From positions 248,001 through 312,000 of the forward strand of contig CAVUHX010000039.1 in NCBI GenBank assembly GCA_963741405.1: a stretch of DNA of 64,000 nucleotides, written 5' to 3'. A program made the translations under genes and the position numbers. The notes below the pieces were generated by a model. That model searched no databases and had not been told where the DNA came from. It saw only the letters and a list, made by a program, of their open reading frames with translations. Source of the stretch: Roseiarcus sp963741405. Its GTDB lineage: Bacteria; Pseudomonadota; Alphaproteobacteria; Rhizobiales; Beijerinckiaceae. Shown in pieces: positions 8,332 through 16,372 of the stretch; position 1 is the first letter of the stretch; every line of letters begins with the position of its first letter.

Positions 8332-9247
8332 ATGTCGGACCTGATTGCGATCGGCGAGGCGCTGGTCGAACTGAACCAGGCGCGGGACGGCGCGCCCTTC
8401 GTCCAGGGTTTCGGCGGCGACACCTCGAACGCGATGATCGGTGCGGCGCGACTCGGGGCGGACGCCGCCTATTTCACCGCGGTCGGCGCCGATCGCTTCG
8501 GCCAGGCGCTGACCGAGCTCTGGATGCGCGAGGGGGTCGACGCGAGCCGGATCGTGGTGAGCGGCGGGGCGCATACGGGCCTCTATTTCGTGACCCACGG
8601 GCCGGACGGGCATCAGTTCTCCTATATGCGCGCGGGCTCTGCCGCGAGCCGGATCGGCGAAAGCGACCTGCCGGTCGACCGCATCCGCGACACGAAAATC
8701 CTCCATCTGTCCGGCATCAGCCAGGCGATCTCGTCCTCGGCCGCCGACGCCGTATTCGCCGCGATCGACATCGCGCGCGAAGCCAGGCGGCTCGTCTCCT
8801 ACGACCCGAACCTGCGGCTGAAGCTCTGGCCGCTGCGCCGGGCGCGCGCCATCATCCACGAAGCGATGCGCTTTTCCGACGTCGCGCTTCCGGGCCTCGA
8901 CGACGCCGAGGCCCTGACCGGGTCTGACCGACCCCGAGGCGATCGTCGATTTCTATCTGCGCCTCGGACCGCGCGTGGTGGCGCTCAAGCTCGGCAAGGC
9001 CGGCGCAGTCGTCGCGACGCCCAAGGCGCGGGAGCGCGTCCCGGGGCGCAAGGTCAAGGCGATCGACGCGACCGGAGCGGGCGACTGCTTCGACGGCGCT
9101 TTTCTCGCCGAATTCGTCCGTCTCGGCGATCCGTTCGCCGCCGCGCGCTTCGCCAACGCCGCCGCGGCCCTCTCGACGCTCGGCTATGGCGCCGTCGCGC
9201 CGCTGCCGCGCCGGGCCGCTGTCGAGGCCGTCCTGGCGAAGGCTTGA
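8332..9247 (+). pseudogene. PfkB-family sugar kinase (2-keto-3-deoxygluconate kinase-like), frameshifted
   Basis: The N-terminal half reads in one frame (GEALVELNQ, GGDTSNAMIGAARLGA, VSYDPNLRLKLWP) to about 8922. The C-terminal half continues one base out of frame from 8924 (LTDPEAIVDFYLRLGPR, then ATGAGDCFDGAFLAEF, the PfkB catalytic signature with its aspartate). Removing the T at 8923 joins them into about 304 residues, the normal length. Both halves are otherwise clean, so this is a recent frameshift or a sequencing error. The kinase would phosphorylate a sugar or sugar acid with ATP. It sits between two LysE exporters; its stop is directly followed by the next ATG. Confidence 0.85.
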
Positions 9248-9892
9248 ATGACTCCGTTCTTTCCGAGCGCCTCGCTGGCGGCGGGCTATATCCTGTCCTG
9301 CCTGCTGCTCGCCGCGACGCCGGGGGCCGACATGGCCGTCTTTCTGTCGCGCACGCTCTCGGGCGGGCGCGCGCAGGGTTTCGCCGCCCAGGCCGGCGCG
9401 AATGCGGGGCTCATGATCCACACTGTCGCCGCGGCGCTCGGCCTCTCGGCGCTGCTCGCGGCCTCGGCCGAGGCCTATCAGGCGGTCAAGATCACGGGGG
9501 CGCTCTATCTGCTGTGGCTCGCCTTCGGCGCGCTCCGCCATGGGACGGCGCTGAAGCTGACGTCGGACGGCGCGCCGAGCGGCGGCCTCGGCGGCGCTTC
9601 CCTGAACGGCCTCCTGATCAATCTGACCAACCCGAAGATCGTGCTGTTCTTCGTGACCTTCCTGCCGCAATTCATCGACGCGCGCGACCCGCATGCGAGC
9701 GGAAAGCTGTTCCTGCTCGGTTTCGGCTTCATCGCCGTCACCACGATCGTCAACGCCGTGGTCATCCTCGTCGCCGCGCGCTTCGTCGCAGCGACGAAGC
9801 GGAACCCGCGTGCGTTGCGCCTGTTCGACTACGCCTTCGCCGCGCTGATGAGCGCCTTCGCTTTGCGGCTCGCGTGGAGCGAGGCGAGATAG
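9248..9892 (+). CDS. LysE-family translocator
   Basis: A 214-residue membrane exporter: LLAATPGADMAVFLSRTLSGG after helix one, VKITGALYLLWLAFGALRHG, and LLINLTNPKIVLFFVTFLPQFID, all standard LysE/RhtB features. The ATG directly abuts the stop of the kinase reading frame, implying co-translation. It is only distantly similar to the LysE protein at 7720, so this is not a recent tandem duplication. Substrate unknown, likely an amino acid or derivative. Confidence 0.87.
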   Translation: MTPFFPSASLAAGYILSCLLLAATPGADMAVFLSRTLSGGRAQGFAAQAGANAGLMIHTVAAALGLSALLAASAEAYQAVKITGALYLLWLAFGALRHGTALKLTSDGAPSGGLGGASLNGLLINLTNPKIVLFFVTFLPQFIDARDPHASGKLFLLGFGFIAVTTIVNAVVILVAARFVAATKRNPRALRLFDYAFAALMSAFALRLAWSEAR

Positions 9893-9902
9893 GAAGAGGC
9901 CG

Positions 9903-10202
9903 ATGGACATTTCCGCATTTCGCGCTTCCCTTTCCGCCACGGCGCCGCCGCCGGGCCTCGACCATGCGCTCAAAGCGCTCTGGCTCGACGCCAAAGGCGA
10001 CTGGGACGGGGCGCACGAAGCCGCGCAGGCCGACGAGGGCGGGGCGGGCGACTGGGTGCACGCCTATCTGCACCGCAAGGAGGGCGACGCCGGCAACGCC
10101 GCCTACTGGTATCGCCGCGCCGGCAAGCCGGTGTGCCGGACGTCGCTCGGCGAGGAATGGACGGCGATCGCGGAATCCCTCCTGCGACAGCGCGCCCCCT
10201 AG
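9903..10202 (+). CDS. Conserved hypothetical protein, 99 residues
   Basis: A small soluble protein with a conserved-looking core: DGAHEAAQ, GDWVHAYLHRKEGDAGNAAYWYRRAGKP. I recognise this type from other alphaproteobacteria as an uncharacterised family with a helical, TPR-like feel (aromatic and alanine spacing), but no function is known to me. It follows the LysE gene by ten bases with GAAGAGG in front, so it is probably the last gene of the 6989-10202 operon. Confidence 0.72.
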   Translation: MDISAFRASLSATAPPPGLDHALKALWLDAKGDWDGAHEAAQADEGGAGDWVHAYLHRKEGDAGNAAYWYRRAGKPVCRTSLGEEWTAIAESLLRQRAP

Positions 10203-10231
10203 CCGGGCGCCAGCGCCCGCCTAGGAGGGGC

Positions 10232-10638
10232 ATGTCCGCCGCCGTCGAGTCCGCAACCCGTCGTCCGCATCGCGGTTCGAAGTCCGGTCCCGCATTGCGA
10301 GGCGGCCTACGAAGCGCTGCTGCGCGGAATGTTCGCCGACATGAAGGCGTTTTGTGGCTTGGTCCGCGCCGATGTCATTCCGCCGGCCGGTGCGGGCGGC
10401 GAATACCAGATAGTGACGAAATTCAGGGAGCAGGCCGATCTCGACCGCCAGCGTCTTCATCGGGCTAGTCGCGCCATAGCTGGCTTTCCTGCCGTTCCTC
10501 GTCCGCGCCGCGGTGCTGACCGCCCTCATCGCCGTCACGATGCGCTACGTCGTGACGCCGCTCCTCAGCCGCTGGCTGAAGCCGTGGCTCGCGCGCGGCC
10601 GAGCGAGGGAGGATGCTGCGAAGCGCGGCGGGTCGACC
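10232..10638 (+). pseudogene. Remnant of an antibiotic-biosynthesis-monooxygenase-like membrane protein
   Basis: A strong ribosome site (AGGAGGGG) precedes the ATG at 10232. Family-like pieces are then found in shifting frames: IAVRSPVPHCEAAYEALLRGM and GEYQIVTKFREQADLDR of an ABM-type heme-oxygenase-like domain, followed by a hydrophobic helix LTALIAVTMRYVVTPLLSRW that usually ends such membrane-anchored ABM proteins. At least one frameshift lies near 10258. A deletion between about 10460 and 10480 joins the domain to the helix. No continuous product is possible. Confidence 0.6.
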
Positions 10639-10923
10639 TTAGTTGTTGCCGATGCAGCCGTATTTCGCGCAATCGCCCGGATTGCGGGTCAGTCCCTCGA
10701 TTTCGTATTGCTCGTGCGAGGTCGTGTAGGACGGCGACCAGAGCCCAAACCCAGGTAAGACCGCCGCGCGCGCCGTCGCCACGGCGCTTTGGTCGACCTC
10801 TCGATGGTCGGCGGGTCGGTGGTGGTGATGGAGCCGCGGCGAAACGCCGTCATAAGCATAGGCCGCAACAGGGGCCGCAAATGCGAGTCCCAAAACGAGC
10901 GACAGCAAACGGGAAGCAGTCAT
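10639..10923 (-). CDS. Small secreted hypothetical protein
   Basis: A 94-residue protein with a clear signal peptide (TASRLLSLVLGLAFAAPVAAYA) and a short mature chain with a histidine cluster (LHHHHRP) and a late pair of cysteines (CAKYGCIGNN). The start at 10923 has GGAGG six bases upstream. The histidine run could bind a metal, which is speculation. I do not recognise the family. Its 3' end touches the decayed gene at 10232-10638. Confidence 0.6.
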   Translation of the reverse strand: MTASRLLSLVLGLAFAAPVAAYAYDGVSPRLHHHHRPADHREVDQSAVATARAAVLPGFGLWSPSYTTSHEQYEIEGLTRNPGDCAKYGCIGNN

Positions 10924-11538
10924 GCTTTCCTCCATGACAGTTCGATGACATCAGGAGCTCTTTGAATTCATAAGCTTAAGGAGGATGGGCCAAATTAACG
11001 GCGTAATCGTGTTCGTAATGTAAAATTAGGTTCATATAGAAGTTTTTTGGCCGGGACCTCGCAGGCGGCTTCTTCCCGTCTGGCGGCTCGCCCCTCTCGA
11101 CCTCTCTGAAGCGAGGTGATTTCAAGTCGATCAGAGCCATCGTCGGTAAGACTTTTCCCGCTTGCGAGAGTTCAGGAATTCTTGACGATGGCGCTATTGC
11201 GCCGGACAGGAAGCCGATTTCCGCTTTGCGCTCCCCCGCTCGTCTCTCCCTGCTCTGAAGCGGAAACAGGGAGAAAATCTCCCTGTTATCTGCTCATCCG
11301 CCGAATCAACGATGCGGCGGAATAGGCTGTAGTAAAACATTATTCCGGTCGGCAGGGTGCAACGGAGTCGGCGATTTCTCCCTTTTACCAGGGCGTAACA
11401 GGGAGAACTCGGCGAAACTCCCGTTTTCACGAAACTGCGAGACGGCGCCGGCACACCTGCGATCGTCAAGATTTCCTTCTTCGCGGCGCTTCATTTTCGG
11501 CCCTGGGTCCATTCAACCCGACTGCATCATGCTCCGGA
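10924..11538. other. Intergenic region with a palindromic repeat element
   Basis: About 600 bases without a supportable gene; 10960-11050 is unusually AT-rich. From about 11240 to 11480 the sequence has several copies of the motif CAGGGAGA in both orientations, including one perfect hairpin. Translations across it show the repeated tract type (NREF/QGIF-like) that marks a dispersed intergenic element I know from rhizobial genomes. Confidence 0.5.
11265..11287. repeat. Perfect 10-bp inverted repeat with 3-base loop
   Basis: AACAGGGAGA, then AAA, then TCTCCCTGTT form a perfect stem-loop. The left arm recurs near 11399 (AACAGGGAGA) and a partial inverse copy near 11245. It is likely part of a dispersed palindromic element rather than a terminator, as neither flank has a T run and no gene ends here. 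Confidence 0.6.
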
Positions 11539-12018
11539 CTAGGGCCTCAGCACCATTACCGTCGACGTGCCGTGCGCGAGCAGCCGGCCGCGGGAATCGA
11601 CGATCCTGCCCTCGGCCGAGATGATCGTGCGGCCCCTGCCGACGACTCGCCCTTCGGCCCGCACGCGTCCGATGTCGGGTGCGATCGGACGGGAGAAATT
11701 GGCCTTGGTTTCCACTGTGGCATAGCCGACGCCGGCCGGCAGGGTGGTGTGCGCCGCGCAGCCGGTAATGCTGTCGACCAGCGTCAGCGCCCAGCCGCCG
11801 TGCACGCCGCCGAGCGGGTTGAGCAGATGCGGCCCGGGTTCGCCCTCGAAGATCGCGAAGCCGTCGCCGACCTCGACCAGCCTGAACGACATGGTTTTCC
11901 CGATCGGCGGGGCCGGGACGCGTCCCTCGATCATCGCCTGGAGGAACTCTCGCCCGCCGAGCCCGGCGATCTCCTCCCGGGACGCGACGCCGAATCTCTG
12001 GTCGGGACTCCAATCCAT
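11539..12018 (-). CDS. PaaI-family thioesterase (hotdog fold)
   Basis: A 159-residue single-domain hotdog protein. The motif LLNPLGGVHGGWALTLVDSITGCAAHT holds the HGG turn and the acidic residue of the central helix used by PaaI/YbgC-type acyl-CoA thioesterases, followed by TVETKANFSRPI and a beta-strand end. It should hydrolyse an acyl- or aryl-CoA in the cytoplasm; substrate unknown. The start at 12018 is the first Met followed by family-like sequence, with GGGAG ten bases upstream. It is transcribed divergently from the inositol-phosphatase-family gene. Confidence 0.83.
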   Translation of the reverse strand: MDWSPDQRFGVASREEIAGLGGREFLQAMIEGRVPAPPIGKTMSFRLVEVGDGFAIFEGEPGPHLLNPLGGVHGGWALTLVDSITGCAAHTTLPAGVGYATVETKANFSRPIAPDIGRVRAEGRVVGRGRTIISAEGRIVDSRGRLLAHGTSTVMVLRP

Positions 12019-12167
12019 TAGCGCGCGCTCCCTTGCGGTTTCGCGCCGCACTGAAGCATGGATCGCTTCGATACGCGATCCGGTCTGCGGCCTTTGCGAT
12101 TGCGAAGCCTGGCGGGCAAGGCTAAAGCCAAGCCCGGATTTTCCCTCGCGCCCCGGACAAGAATCCT

Positions 12168-12992
12168 TTGAGCGTCGACGCGGATCGAATCGCGCTCGCC
12201 GCGCGGGACTGCCTTGCCGAAGCCGCGCGCGAGGCCGGGGCGCTGGCGCTCGGGTTCTTTCGTCACGGCGCGGCGACTTCGGCCCGGATCGACGCCAAAG
12301 CCGGCGGCTCGCCCGTGACCGAAGCCGACCTCGCCGCCGACGCGCTCCTGAAGGCGCGGCTCAGCGCAGCCTTTCCCGACGCTGCCTGGCTCTCGGAAGA
12401 AACGGCCGACAATCCGGACCGCCTCGCGCGCCGCACTCTGCTGATCGTCGATCCGATCGACGGGACGCGCGCCTTCGTCGGCGGCGATCCGCGCTGGGCG
12501 GTGTCGGTCGCGCTGGTCGCGGACGGCCGCCCGGTGGCGGGGGTCGTCCATGCGCCCGCGCTGGGGGAGACTTTCGTCGCCGCCCGCGGCGGGGGCGCCA
12601 CGCTGAACGGCGCGCCGCTCGTCGTTTCGGCGCCTGCCGACCCGCGTCGCCTCCGCGCCGCCGGTCCCAAGCCGCTCCTCCAGGCGATGGGCGCGAGGCT
12701 CGGCGCGACGGTGGACGTGTCGCCGCGGGTGCCTTCGCTTGCCTACCGGCTCTGCATGGCGGCGAGCGGCGTCATCGATTTCGCGGTCGCGGCGCGAGAT
12801 TCGCACGACTGGGACATCGTCGCCGCCGACCTTGTGCTCGAAGAAGCCGGCGCCAGTCTCCTCGACGCATCCGGCGAACGGCTGACCTATAACCGTCCGC
12901 AGGTCCGGCGCGGCCCGCTCGTCGGTGCGCCCGATTCGCTGGCGCCGCGATTGCTTGAGGCCTTTCGCGCCGCGACCGGCGCGGAAGCGTAA
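12168..12992 (+). CDS. Inositol monophosphatase / 3'(2'),5'-bisphosphate nucleotidase (CysQ) family
   Basis: A 274-residue metal-dependent phosphatase. Catalytic motifs are present: AWLSEETADN (glutamate), IVDPIDGTRAFVGG (metal-binding aspartates) and SHDWDIVAADLVLEEAG near the end. The combination fits the CysQ branch, which removes phosphate from PAP in sulfur assimilation, better than true inositol phosphatase, but this is not certain. The start is TTG at 12168, chosen because no ATG precedes the first motif in frame. It leads the lipid A gene block, an arrangement usual in Hyphomicrobiales. Confidence 0.82.
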   Translation: MSVDADRIALAARDCLAEAAREAGALALGFFRHGAATSARIDAKAGGSPVTEADLAADALLKARLSAAFPDAAWLSEETADNPDRLARRTLLIVDPIDGTRAFVGGDPRWAVSVALVADGRPVAGVVHAPALGETFVAARGGGATLNGAPLVVSAPADPRRLRAAGPKPLLQAMGARLGATVDVSPRVPSLAYRLCMAASGVIDFAVAARDSHDWDIVAADLVLEEAGASLLDASGERLTYNRPQVRRGPLVGAPDSLAPRLLEAFRAATGAEA

Positions 12993-13082
12993 AATCGACG
13001 GGCGCGCGTTCCCGGGCGACTTGCGTTTTCGCCGCCGCGAGGGCAAAGCCCGCGTCGACGGAGTTGCTGAAGGAAACCGACC

Positions 13083-13355
13083 ATGACGTCCAGAGAGCCG
13101 AAGGCTCAGGAGGCCGACAAGCCGCAGCGTCTGCATCTCGTATTCGGCGGCGAATTGAAGTCGCTGGAGACGCACGAATTCAGCGACGTCTCGAAGATCG
13201 ACGTCGTCGGGCTCTTCCCGGATTACGCGAGCGCCGAGCAGGCATGGCGGGCCAAGGCTCAACAGACCGTCGACAGCGCCCAGACCCGCTATTACATCGT
13301 CCACCTGCATCGGCTGATCGAACCGGATCTGGCGCCGCCGACGAGGACCGCCTGA
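13083..13355 (+). CDS. DUF4170 domain protein
   Basis: A 90-residue conserved alphaproteobacterial protein of unknown function: LVFGGELKSLETHEFSDVSKIDVVGLFPDYASAEQAWRAKAQQTVD followed by YYIVHLHRLIEP. GAAGGA stands eight bases before the ATG. The family is almost always found between the inositol-phosphatase-like gene and the DUF374 acyltransferase gene, as here, which hints at a link to outer-membrane lipid synthesis. Confidence 0.88.
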   Translation: MTSREPKAQEADKPQRLHLVFGGELKSLETHEFSDVSKIDVVGLFPDYASAEQAWRAKAQQTVDSAQTRYYIVHLHRLIEPDLAPPTRTA

Positions 13356-13362
13356 GCGTTTC

Positions 13363-14079
13363 ATGGCTAGACGCATCGGCAGGTCCGAGTTTGCGCAGGA
13401 GGCAGTGGGCTTCCTGCTCGCCAATTATCTGCGGCTCGTCCAGCTGACGAGCCGTTTCACAACCGTTCCCGAGGATCTCGACGCCTACATCAAGGGCAAG
13501 ACGCCGCTGATCGTGGCGATGTGGCACGGGCAGCACCTCATGCTGCCGTTCGCGCGGCCGGACACGATCGGGCCGACCGCGGCGCTCATTTCCCGCCATG
13601 AGGACGCCGGCGCGCAGGCCCATGCCCTGGAACACTTGGGAATCACCGCAGTTCGCGGTTCCGGGGGCCCCGTCGACCGGCAATATTACAAGCGTGGGGC
13701 GCCCGCCATGCGCGAGCTCATGCGCCACCTTGAATTGGGCGCCTCCGTCGCGCTGACCGCCGACGTGCCGAAGGTCGCCCGGGTCGCGGGAATGGGCGTC
13801 GTGACGCTGGCGAAGCTTTCGGGGCGGCCGATCGTCCCGACCGCCGTCGTCGCGAGCCTCCGGGTCCAGTTCAACACCTGGGACCGCGCCTCGCTCGGGC
13901 TCCCGTTCAGCCGGGCGATCGTCGTCGCCGGCGACTTTATCCGCGTGGCCCCGGACGCCGACGACGCGGCGATGGAGGCGGCGCGGCTCGCCGTGCAGGA
14001 GGGACTGGACGAGGCGCATCGGCGCGCCTACGCCATGGTCGGCGCGACCGATCCGGGCGCGCATCTGAGAACGGCATGA
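13363..14079 (+). CDS. DUF374 lysophospholipid acyltransferase-family protein
   Basis: A 238-residue protein related to LpxL/PlsC acyltransferases. TPLIVAMWHGQHLMLPFA carries the WHG core where classical enzymes have HxxxxD, followed by LISRHEDAGAQA, VRGSGG and the substrate-pocket region LTADVPKVARVAGMGVVTLAKLSGRPIVPTAV. It probably transfers an acyl chain in lipid A or phospholipid synthesis on the inner face of the membrane. It is eight bases after DUF4170 and overlaps waaA by four bases. Confidence 0.85.
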   Translation: MARRIGRSEFAQEAVGFLLANYLRLVQLTSRFTTVPEDLDAYIKGKTPLIVAMWHGQHLMLPFARPDTIGPTAALISRHEDAGAQAHALEHLGITAVRGSGGPVDRQYYKRGAPAMRELMRHLELGASVALTADVPKVARVAGMGVVTLAKLSGRPIVPTAVVASLRVQFNTWDRASLGLPFSRAIVVAGDFIRVAPDADDAAMEAARLAVQEGLDEAHRRAYAMVGATDPGAHLRTA

Positions 14080-15359
14080 CGACGCCCCTGTCGCTGATCG
14101 GCTATCGTCTCGTCACCGCGCTTGGAACTCCGCTCGCCTCTCTCTTCCTGTCGCTGCGGCTGAAGCGGGGCAAGGAAGATCCGCGCCGCATCGCGGAGCG
14201 GCGCGGCTGGCCGGGACTGGCCAGGCCCGAAGGCCGGCTGGTCTGGCTGCACGGCGCGAGCGTCGGCGAGGCGGTGTCGCTGCTGCCCTTCGTCGAGCGC
14301 ATCACCCGGTCGGGCGCGACCGCGCTCGTGACCACCGGAACCGTCACCTCCGCCGCCCTGCTCGCCAAGCGCCTGCCGCCCGGCGCGCTGCATCAATACG
14401 CCCCGCTCGACAGTCCTTTCTTCATGCGCCGGTTTCTCGCCCACTGGCGGCCCGACGCGGCCCTGGTCGCCGAGTCGGAACTGTGGCCCAACATGATCGT
14501 CGAGGCGCGGCGGGCCGGCGCGCCGCTGGCGATGATCAACGGCCGGATGAGCGAGCGCTCGTTCAGGCGCTGGCGCCGGGCGCCGGGTTTCATCGCCGCG
14601 CTGCTCGGCCGGTTCGATCTCTGTCTCGCCCGAAGCGACGACGACGGCGAAAGGCTGCTCACCCTCGGCGCGCCGGCCGTCCTCGTCGCCGGCGACATCA
14701 AGTTCGACGCCGCCGCGCTGCCGGCCGACCGGCGGGAACTCGCCGAACTCTCCGGCCTGACCTCGGGCCGGCAGATCTGGATCGCGGCCTCGACGCACGA
14801 GGGCGAGGAGCTGATCGCCGCGCAGGCCCATCAGCGCCTGGCGCGGGTCTTTCCCGACGCTTTGACTCTGATCGCGCCGCGCCACCCCGAGCGGGGGGAA
14901 GCGATCCTGCGGCAGCTCGAAGCCGAGGGGCTGGTGTGCGCCCTGCGCTCCCGGCGCGATCGACCGGGACCTGGCACGTCGGTCTATATCTGCGACACGA
15001 TCGGCGAACTCGGGCTCTTCTACCGGCTCGCCGGCGTCGTGTTCGTCGGCAAGTCCTACGCCGGCGGGGGAGGGCAGAACCCGATCGAACCCGCGCGGCT
15101 CGCGTCCGCCATCCTGCACGGGCCGATGGTCGACAATTTCTCCGAGGTTTACACGGCGCTCGACGACGCCGGCGGGGCGCTGGAAATCGCCGACCCGGCC
15201 GACCTCGGCGATGCGCTAATCGCGCTTTTCGCCAACGCCGGGCGGCTGAGGACCATGGCGCGGGCGGCGGCGGACGCCGTCGAGCGGCAGGCCGGCGCCG
15301 TCGACCGCTCGATGAAGGCGCTGGCGCCCTTGCTGCCGGTCGCCGGATCGGCGCGGTGA
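14076..15359 (+). CDS. waaA: 3-deoxy-D-manno-octulosonic acid (Kdo) transferase
   Basis: A 427-residue membrane-bound GT-B glycosyltransferase that adds Kdo from CMP-Kdo to the lipid A precursor. Recognisable parts are LVWLHGASVGEAVSLLPF and LVTTGTVTSAALL near the N terminus, ALVAESELWPNMI with the acceptor-site residues, MINGRMSERSFRRW, and the CMP-Kdo-binding C-terminal domain with FVGKSYAGGGGQNPIEPA. Length is normal. The ATG overlaps the DUF374 stop (ATGA), and the stop overlaps the lpxK start (GTGA), so the three are translated together. Confidence 0.95.
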   Translation: MTTPLSLIGYRLVTALGTPLASLFLSLRLKRGKEDPRRIAERRGWPGLARPEGRLVWLHGASVGEAVSLLPFVERITRSGATALVTTGTVTSAALLAKRLPPGALHQYAPLDSPFFMRRFLAHWRPDAALVAESELWPNMIVEARRAGAPLAMINGRMSERSFRRWRRAPGFIAALLGRFDLCLARSDDDGERLLTLGAPAVLVAGDIKFDAAALPADRRELAELSGLTSGRQIWIAASTHEGEELIAAQAHQRLARVFPDALTLIAPRHPERGEAILRQLEAEGLVCALRSRRDRPGPGTSVYICDTIGELGLFYRLAGVVFVGKSYAGGGGQNPIEPARLASAILHGPMVDNFSEVYTALDDAGGALEIADPADLGDALIALFANAGRLRTMARAAADAVERQAGAVDRSMKALAPLLPVAGSAR

Positions 15360-16339
15360 GATCTCCCAGTTTCTGGCGCGCCAGCCGTCCGACGGCGCTC
15401 GCCCGCGTCCTCCAGCCGATCGGCGCGCTTTACGGCGCGGCCGCCGCGCGCCACATGGCGCGGACCGGCGCGAGGGCGGGCGCGCCGGTCGTCTGCGTCG
15501 GCAATTTTGTCGCCGGCGGCGCCGGCAAGACCCCGGCGGCGATCGCGCTCGCCCGGATGCTGATCAGCGAGGGCCGCCGGGTGGCATTTCTCTCGCGCGG
15601 CTACGGCGGGGCGAAGCGGGCCGATCCGGTCCAGGTAGACCCGAACCTCCACGACGCGCGGGCGGTCGGCGACGAGCCGTTGCTGCTGGCGCGGGTCGCC
15701 CCGTGCTGGGTCGGGGCGGACCGCGTCCGGAGCGCGGCGATGGCGGTCGAGGCGGGGGCGGAGGTGCTGGTGCTCGACGACGGCCTGCAGAACCCGGCGC
15801 TGGCGAAGGACCTCGCCTTCGCCGCGGTCGACGGGGAGAGCCGCTTCGGCAACGGCCTCAGCATTCCCGCCGGCCCGTTGCGCGCGCCGGTCGCGGCGCA
15901 GGCGCCCCACGTTCAGGCGTTGATCGTGATCGGCGGCGACGAGGCCGGGGCGCTCGCGGTGGCGGCGGCCGCGCCCGGCAAGCCGATCCTGCGCGCCAGC
16001 CTCGAGCCCGACGCGCTGGCCGCCGCGCCGCTGATCGGCCGCGAGGTCGTTGCCTTCGCCGGCATCGCGCGGCCGGAAAAGTTCTATGCGACGCTGCGTC
16101 GCATCGGGGCGCAAGTGGTCGCGACGCGCGACTTTCCCGATCACCACGTTTTCGCGGCGCGCGAGATCGAGGCGCTGAAGGCGGAGGCGGGGCGGCGCGG
16201 CGCGCTGCTCGCCACGACCGCGAAGGACCGCGTGCGGCTGACCGCCCGACAGGCGCAAGGCGTCGTCACGCTGCCGGTGACGCTGCGCTTCGACGAGCCG
16301 GCGGCCGTGTGGGAGTTGCTCGCGTCGGTCTTCGGCTGA
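15356..16339 (+). CDS. lpxK: Tetraacyldisaccharide 4'-kinase
   Basis: A 327-residue inner-membrane kinase that phosphorylates the 4' position of the lipid A disaccharide with ATP. The start begins RSPSFWRASRPTALARVLQPIGALYG, a typical LpxK membrane-association segment, followed by the P-loop GNFVAGGAGKTPAA, SRGYGG, VGDEPLLLAR, VLDDGLQNPALAKDL and the C-terminal FPDHHVF and LLATTAKDRVRL. The GTG at 15356 overlaps the waaA stop by four bases, which settles the start. It appears to be the last working gene of the lipid A operon. Confidence 0.94.
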   Translation: MRSPSFWRASRPTALARVLQPIGALYGAAAARHMARTGARAGAPVVCVGNFVAGGAGKTPAAIALARMLISEGRRVAFLSRGYGGAKRADPVQVDPNLHDARAVGDEPLLLARVAPCWVGADRVRSAAMAVEAGAEVLVLDDGLQNPALAKDLAFAAVDGESRFGNGLSIPAGPLRAPVAAQAPHVQALIVIGGDEAGALAVAAAAPGKPILRASLEPDALAAAPLIGREVVAFAGIARPEKFYATLRRIGAQVVATRDFPDHHVFAAREIEALKAEAGRRGALLATTAKDRVRLTARQAQGVVTLPVTLRFDEPAAVWELLASVFG

Positions 16340-16351
16340 GGCGGGCGAAGG

Positions 16352-16372
16352 GGCGCCCCGTGAAGGGGCGCC
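16352..16372 (+). terminator. GC-rich hairpin after lpxK
   Basis: GGCGCCCC (16352-16359), loop GTGAA, GGGGCGCC (16365-16372) form a perfect 8-bp stem 12 bases after the lpxK stop. There is no T run, so it is at best a weak or factor-dependent terminator. Its loop holds the only possible start (GTG 16360) of the following remnant. Confidence 0.5.

Noticed and set aside
8941..10224. Continuation of the PfkB frame past the frameshift to 10224
   Set aside because: After 8923 the sequence is Arg-rich nonsense; the real C-terminal half of the kinase and the next LysE gene lie in other frames.
10270..10290. GGTTCGAA-like sequence resembling a tRNA T-loop
   Set aside because: No acceptor, D or anticodon stems can be paired around it, and it lies in the decayed ABM gene. 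No tRNA was found in the window.
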